Of a stretch of 64,000 bases of DNA, positions 59,000 to 64,000 are shown one piece after another. Source of the DNA: Diphasiastrum complanatum. Its lineage: Eukaryota > Streptophyta > Lycopodiopsida > Lycopodiales > Lycopodiaceae. The DNA lies in assembly GCA_029204225.1 (NCBI GenBank), contig CM055102.1, positions 27,384,922-27,448,921 of the forward strand, in the 5' to 3' direction. The notes beneath the pieces are model-generated. The model had not been told where the DNA came from. It ran no database searches and was given only the letters and a program-made list of their open reading frames with translations. The first letter of the stretch is position 1. Each line of letters starts with the position of its first letter. The position numbers and the translations under genes were made by a program.

Positions 59000-59540
59000 A
59001 GGGCACCAGCTTCGTCTTGAGGTATATATCTTGAAGGAGAAGATCTGACTTTGATTGCTTTTTCAGATTCAGGTTTTGCAGGAGACAGGTTGGATAGGAA
59101 ATCCACAAGTGTTTACACTATATTTCTTGGAAAAAAATTGGTTTCTTGGCTGTCAAAGAAGCAGACAACTATTTCCTTATCATCCTATGAAGCTGAATAC
59201 AAATCTCTTACAACCACAACAAAGGAGGTATTATGGATCGAAAGGCTACTTTTGGAGCTTAAGTGTTATGCAAATGAAGATTTACCAATTATCAAGAATG
59301 ATAACATTTCTGCTTAGGCTCTTGCAAATAATCCAGTCTTTCATGCAAGGAGCAATCATATTGAAGTGGCTCATCATTTTGTAAGAGAAAAAGTCATTGG
59401 AAGAGAGATCTCATTGGAGCATGTTTCATCTTCAGATTGTGTTGCAGATCCTCTCACCAAGCCTCTACTCAAGAATGTCTTTATGAAGATGAGGTCTAAC
59501 CTTGGCCTAATTTCGAAATCTATGTTGATAGGAACATAAA
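59000..59540 (+). pseudogene. Copia relic B: RNase H
   Basis: Plus strand: AFSDSGFAGDRLDRKSTSVY, LSSYEAEYKSLTTTTKEV, IIKNDNISA, then after a stop HARSNHIEVAHHFVREKVIG, SSDCVADPLTKPLLKN and SNLGLISKSMLIGT. It is a close relative of the RNase H of the young element at 51400-51877. Confidence 0.85.
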
Positions 59541-59553
59541 TTTTAAGGAGGAG

Positions 59554-60250
59554 TGTGAAGATTATTAAAATATTATCTTCCTATCTCGAGTTTGGGGTCA
59601 TGTCCATGATCATTTCCACTAGATCTCATGTTGTACATATAAGGAGTGTGAATTGAGCACATATCCTTCTAGTGTAGCTCGGATTTGAGTTAGATAGGTT
59701 CAATTATGATGACATGCAGATGTTTAGATAGCATGCAAAGTCTTATTGTATACATGCAAGCCACATGCAATCAGTGCATACAACACGCAAAGTACTTTCT
59801 GTGATCTACACATGTCTAGGCAATTATATGAGTTGAGATGCAATACATGCACCATACATGCATGCAGTTACACATGTGGATCTCTGGTAGGTGAATTGGT
59901 TCAGTTAAGTGGACTTTCCATGCAACTCCACTATAGGAATTCGAGTCTCTCTCATGTAGAGAAAGCTAGGCATGTTTTGCCATATTGTGAATATTGAGAT
60001 TTTGGTGTTTTGGACTCATTCTCTCTCTACCCGAGTTTTCTATGTATGATTTTCTCTCTCTACCCGAGAGCAGCCTTTTTTTTTCCATACTAAACTCTTA
60101 GAATCATTTCTGACATTTATTTCTCATAGTGAAGAGTTAGATTTTTTCATCAGATGTATGCCATTGTGCTCTTGCCTTAGATTTTTCAAGCATACTGCTC
60201 TTTGGTCAATCTTGTGCAATCACAACACCTCAGTAAGATCCTGTAGGGTG
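59554..60250 (+). repeat. 3' LTR of copia relic B (right limit estimated)
   Basis: The polypurine tract aaggaggag ends at 59553 and the LTR starts TGTGAAGATTATTAAAAT. A TATA-like catataagg is near 59636. The right boundary cannot be fixed without a second copy. Confidence 0.5.
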
Positions 60251-61299
60251 TGTGGTGAAGTTCACACGTGCTAAAAACTTCACAACATGGCATGCATTTA
60301 CATATGAATTTGTTCAGTTAGACAAGCATGGAACAAAATTTGACAAAGCAAAAGATGAATCTTCTTTGAAGCATAATCTTTCATGCAAATTAATGATGGA
60401 TGTTTTTGTTGTCAAGGGCTATATTATAAGGCTCAGCTAAGGCCTTCAAATATTGGAAAAAAAATCAGATTGGTTCAGAGTCATGGACACTACAAATTAG
60501 TCTTTTATTAGCTAGAATGTCTTCTGAATCCATTTTTGATCAATAAAAGGATCAAAGATTTTCATTCATTCAGTGGATAACAAAAATCTAAGAGTGTCCA
60601 TGTCTCTTAAAAGTTTTATTAAGAAATTTTTTTGGGTACAATGTGGTATGACTGAATTTGACACTTGTCATACTTGGGAACATTCTTCAAGTACTTGAAG
60701 GGTGAGGGATTCATTTATTAGGCTTAAAAGATCCTCTTGGGCCAAATGAATTTGTCCATCAATATTCCAATGTGTATGAATCATATTTACATCCCTTTGA
60801 CTGCCAATTATTAGTGAACTTAAGCTAATTGAACTTGAGACTATCTTTCTAATGTTCTTTCTCAAGTAACTGAGTGGGTCAAAACTCTAAAACTCCAAGA
60901 AACAAGATATATCACTGACACACCAGCTATTGCTCTTGGGCATTATCAATGCATGGGATCGTAGAGACTTGAACCTGGGTGGGCACACCAACTCAAGCAC
61001 GCCAATTATTGGAGGTCCTTCACTCACAAGATTGATTGGAAAATTGAGCTCAAGATTAACTTGCAAAATATGATATGGGACAAGTGTAGCCCAAACATTA
61101 ACATGCAAGGATGGGCCTCTAGCCATTTGAGGAGATATGCGGATTAGAGAGCCAATAAAGGAGACTCCACAAATTTTGTGGGCACCTTGAGTTTCTGCAC
61201 AAGACAAGAGGTAATGAAGTTGTGAATGCTCTTTGAGTTTTGATGTCTTTCCCTAAATTTCTGCTCATAAGCTGCAATAAATCACTTGTGAGAGTGATT
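60251..61299. other. Spacer
   Basis: No gene supported; short frames at 60252-60440, 60668-60865 and 60887-61207 have no motifs. Confidence 0.5.
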
Positions 61300-61940
61300 G
61301 GATGCTTGCTTAACAATCTATCAAAAAACTAGACACAAAAAAGTTGATCTAGATTGGCAATTTGACAAACAACAAGCATTAACAAACAAAAGCATTGATC
61401 AACATTGAGATCCGAGCCCACATGTGTGTTCTATAGGTGTAGTATGGCCTTCAACCTGAGAAACAAGTAGAAATTGATTTGGTTTCATTTGGATCACAAA
61501 AACTCAATGTACATAATGAACTAGCTTGAGATTGCCAATGAGCTCCAAAAATATTCTATCTTCTCACTATGGAGAGAGGGAATACATAGCAAATTTGACT
61601 TCCTTCTTGAAGTTAGGTGGATTTACAGCATGTAATAAGGAAGTTAACTCACTCTCCTTGACCTAAAATGAAACCCTAGTCTATTTCCTAGAATCATGCT
61701 TGGTAGATAGCCAGTTGGTCAAATTTTCACCTTAAATCTAAAATTTAGGTCCTATAAACTAGGAATCACTACCAAAATGACATGACCAACCCTATGGACT
61801 TGACCTGACCTACATTAGGAATGGATTGCCACATGGCATATTGGCCTCACATGTGTGGAATCCACTTATATACAAAATTTACATTATACTACATGGTTTT
61901 TGATCAAGCTAGATTTGCCAATTTTTGGCAATTCTTCACA
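61300..61940 (-). repeat. 3' LTR of copia relic C (left limit estimated)
   Basis: Begins right after the polypurine tract; a minus-strand TATA-like TTGTATATAAGTGG lies near 61866. Confidence 0.5.
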
Positions 61941-62106
61941 CTCCTCCTCAAATTTAGCTTGATCTATTTACAACTCTCTTGATAGATGAATGAAAGCTTT
62001 TAGAAGTGTCTAAAAAATCCAGCTAATAAATGTGTCTATATACATGTAGCACACTTCAAAACTAAACATCATACCAAGCCATGGAATCCAAGGCATTTTG
62101 TGCACT

Positions 62107-62427
62107 TCAAGATACATCAATAAGACTACTAAGTGCATACATAATGTTGTCAAAGACAACTTGCCTTGCTTGATCCATATGATTGAGCCTAGATGGCTCC
62201 ATCTTGATACTCATGGTTCTTCTTGGAGTCCTCGGGTCTTGAGCTTGCTCATCCACTTGACTTGACTCCAAACCATCAATGAATTGAATAAGGTGTTGAT
62301 CCAAAGGTGCTTCTTCAAGTTTACAAATCTTCCACTCTTGAAAGATCACATTTCCACCATTGACAAATTCTTTGGTTAAAAACAAGTAGATTCTACAATC
62401 TGTACTTGAAGAGCAAAACACTACCAT
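62107..62427 (-). pseudogene. Copia IN-RT linker remnant
   Basis: The minus strand reads CRIYLFLTKEFVNGGNVIFQ (matching GYKVYLPSLNKFVVSRDVIF of the young element), then KMEPSRLNHMDQARQVVFDN and IMYALSSL. The core integrase and reverse transcriptase are absent. Confidence 0.7.
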
Positions 62428-62430
62428 TAT

Positions 62431-62825
62431 TCATATCATTGAAATAGGATAATCTTTGGTCCTTACATTGGATTGATCATGCACAAAGGATGTGGACACA
62501 AAAATTTTCAAAGCAAATGATGTTTCATCTTTTATGACTCTATTCAAACTATTACAAAAATAGTTATCCAATGAAATTGCTTTATCAACAACAAATGTAG
62601 ATTTCAAAGCATCCCATTTCATTGTCTTGTCATACAAAGTAAAAAACACCATGAATCTTAAAGGTAAGAAACAAGTCACCTCATGTCTACTACTACTTTC
62701 CAAAAAGTATTCAAAGATAGTAGACTCTCCAATGCTTGCCACCCTTTCAAGATGCACACTTGAATGGACAATTTGCATGCAATTTGATGACATGACCATT
62801 GTCATTGAGGACTCCCTTGGAACTT
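62431..62825 (-). other. Filler between gag and IN-RT linker of relic C
   Basis: A 124-codon minus-strand frame (62431-62805) has no copia motif that I can recognise. It may be unrelated inserted DNA or very degraded pol. Confidence 0.3.
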
Positions 62826-63629
62826 TCAGGCTTTGAGGCTGATCCTCAGATCTTCCTTCTTTTGATGCTCCTCCTCAATGCAAGCAAAATCACACTTTGC
62901 CAAGATCTCCACTTGAGTGATCTCCTCTGGATGCTTCTTCTTTCCATTGGTTTTATTTATGCCCTTGAATGAGAAATTGGCTTTCTCATAACCATCCTGC
63001 AAAGACAAGGAACTCATCCTAGATTTTGCATGGAGCATCCTACACTCTTCAGCCACTAATACACTGTGAAGTTTTTCTATAGTTGGCAAAGTGTCTTGGA
63101 TGGCAAAACTTTAGACCAAATTTGCAAAGTCATCTCCTAGACCATTAAGGACAGTTTGTACAAGCTCTCCATCATGAATCTTCTCTCCAATGGAAGCCAA
63201 CTCCCTATTTAGATACTTGATTCTAAGTTCATAATCTTGTGCACTCTCCTCACTTCTCCTCATGCTTTGCAAAATCTGATTTCTAAGCATGAGTACTCTT
63301 GAAGTGTTACTAGATTCCTAGATTGACTTTAAAGACTCCCAAGCCTATTTAGCAATAGTACATGCTGATAATTCTCTCAACAAATCATTGTTCACATTCA
63401 TCTTCACACAATGAAATGCAAGCCTAGATCTCTTCTTGTATCTAGCTAACTCATGTGCACCTAGAGGTTCATCTTCATCTTCAATCAAGAACTCATAAAG
63501 GTCTTGGAGCACCAAGAGTGACTCCATCCTAACCTTCCAAATAGCATAATTTGTAGAATTCAAGCTCTCACTAGCTTCTAGAGGGTATGCTCCAGCAGAT
63601 CCCATCTTACTAGTGACTTCTACAAACAA
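62826..63629 (-). pseudogene. Copia gag remnant of relic C
   Basis: Minus strand: ASESLNSTNYAIWKVRMESL, LAFHCVKMNVNNDLLREL (63629-63345), then after stops MPTIEKLHSVLVAEECRML and SRMSSLSLQDGYEKA (63089-62980). This parallels the gag of the young element (KTNYSIRKVRMESI, LHCIKMNVANELL, LPILEELQGTLMAEE). There is no intact zinc knuckle, only a degenerate CDFAC remnant. Confidence 0.75.
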
Positions 63630-63639
63630 GAAATAGATT

Positions 63640-63988
63640 TGATTGACTTTAAACTCACAAAGGTCTCACACTTGCAGTGTTTCACTCAAATTTGATTTCT
63701 AATCCAACAAATGGACTTATAATCGCAGTTCTATCACTCCCTCACAAAGCTGGAATGAAGATAAGATGAAGTGAAAACTACTTTCAAACAAATCTTGCCA
63801 AGAAATGGATTTAATTGTCTCTAGAAACTCACTAAGGTCTCTCTCTTGTAGTGTTTCACTCAAATTAGATTTCTAATCCAACAAATGGACTTATAATCTC
63901 AATTCTATCACTCCCTCACAAAGTTGGAATGAAGATAAGATGATGTGAAATCTACTTACAATCAAATCTTGCCAATTTTGGCTATTTT
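63640..63988. repeat. 174-bp tandem repeat, two copies
   Basis: Copies at about 63640-63813 and 63814-63988 share gtgtttcactcaaatt-gattt, ctaatccaacaaatggac and ctatcactccctcacaaag. Identity is high but imperfect. It lies where the leader of relic C is expected. Confidence 0.8.
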
Positions 63989-64000
63989 TGGACAAAAAAA

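Larger units (their letters stand above)
61300..63660 (-). mobile_element. Copia relic C, minus strand
   Basis: Order on the minus strand: gag (63629-62826 with gaps), IN-RT linker (62427-62107), polypurine tract (GAGGAGGAG, 61941-61949), and 3' LTR starting TGTGAAGAATTG at 61940. The whole enzymatic core is deleted. The gag is similar to that of the young element. Confidence 0.7.

Noticed and set aside
57460-60250. Relics A and B as one complete copia element
   Set aside because: The sequence before the 57984 primer site does not resemble the LTR starting at 59554, and reverse transcriptase is absent.
60252-60440. 62-codon plus-strand open frame
   Set aside because: Lies at the estimated edge of a copia LTR, without motifs or conservation evidence.

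Overview
The window is nuclear DNA of a land plant with a large, repeat-rich, AT-rich genome. The plant signals are a pectin methylesterase inhibitor (PMEI) domain gene, a plant-type TauE/SafE membrane transporter gene with GT-AG and GC-AG introns, and Ty1/copia retrotransposons primed by initiator-Met tRNA (TGGTATCAGAGC). The species cannot be named from the sequence; a non-seed plant such as a fern is a guess. No rRNA, tRNA, CRISPR array or bacterial-type operon was seen.

Layout. 1-3.6 kb is AT-rich spacer with one decayed coding-like stretch. The PMEI gene (3712-4464, +) has a (CT)n tract in its presumed 5' leader. 4.5-11.6 kb is spacer with a Ty3/gypsy reverse transcriptase fossil (about 6.15-6.58 kb) and an unrecognised decayed coding region (9.55-11.06 kb). 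11.66-19.37 kb is a minus-strand copia array with three LTRs and two internal regions, one mostly deleted. 20.3-21.4 kb is a Ty3/gypsy integrase fossil, followed by a CACTA-type terminus at 21469 with CpG-rich GACGTC repeats and a decayed transposon ORF. Next comes a second copia family truncated at about 25.67 kb. The TauE/SafE gene (26414-29390, +, four exons) is the best host gene; its proximal promoter is duplicated in tandem. 30.3-32.7 kb is a minus-strand Ty3/gypsy fossil.

33.2-37.5 kb is the most unusual part. A spliced plus-strand gene with a transposase-like core faces a spliced minus-strand gene of unknown family, and eight CACGTG palindromes lie in 236 bp upstream of the second gene. 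I read this as a candidate two-gene DNA transposon or a domesticated derivative. 37.86-38.88 kb is an exact 508-bp tandem duplication that runs into another copia LTR.

42-57 kb is dominated by simple repeats, 18-bp minisatellites at several places, and a nearly intact young copia element (46427-52572) with an exact AAGTA target-site duplication. That element sits inside the LTR of an older copia element. 57.4-64 kb holds three further copia relics and a 174-bp tandem repeat.

Only the PMEI gene and the TauE/SafE gene look like ordinary host genes. They are unrelated in function and not linked in an operon. Almost everything else is transposon sequence of different ages.
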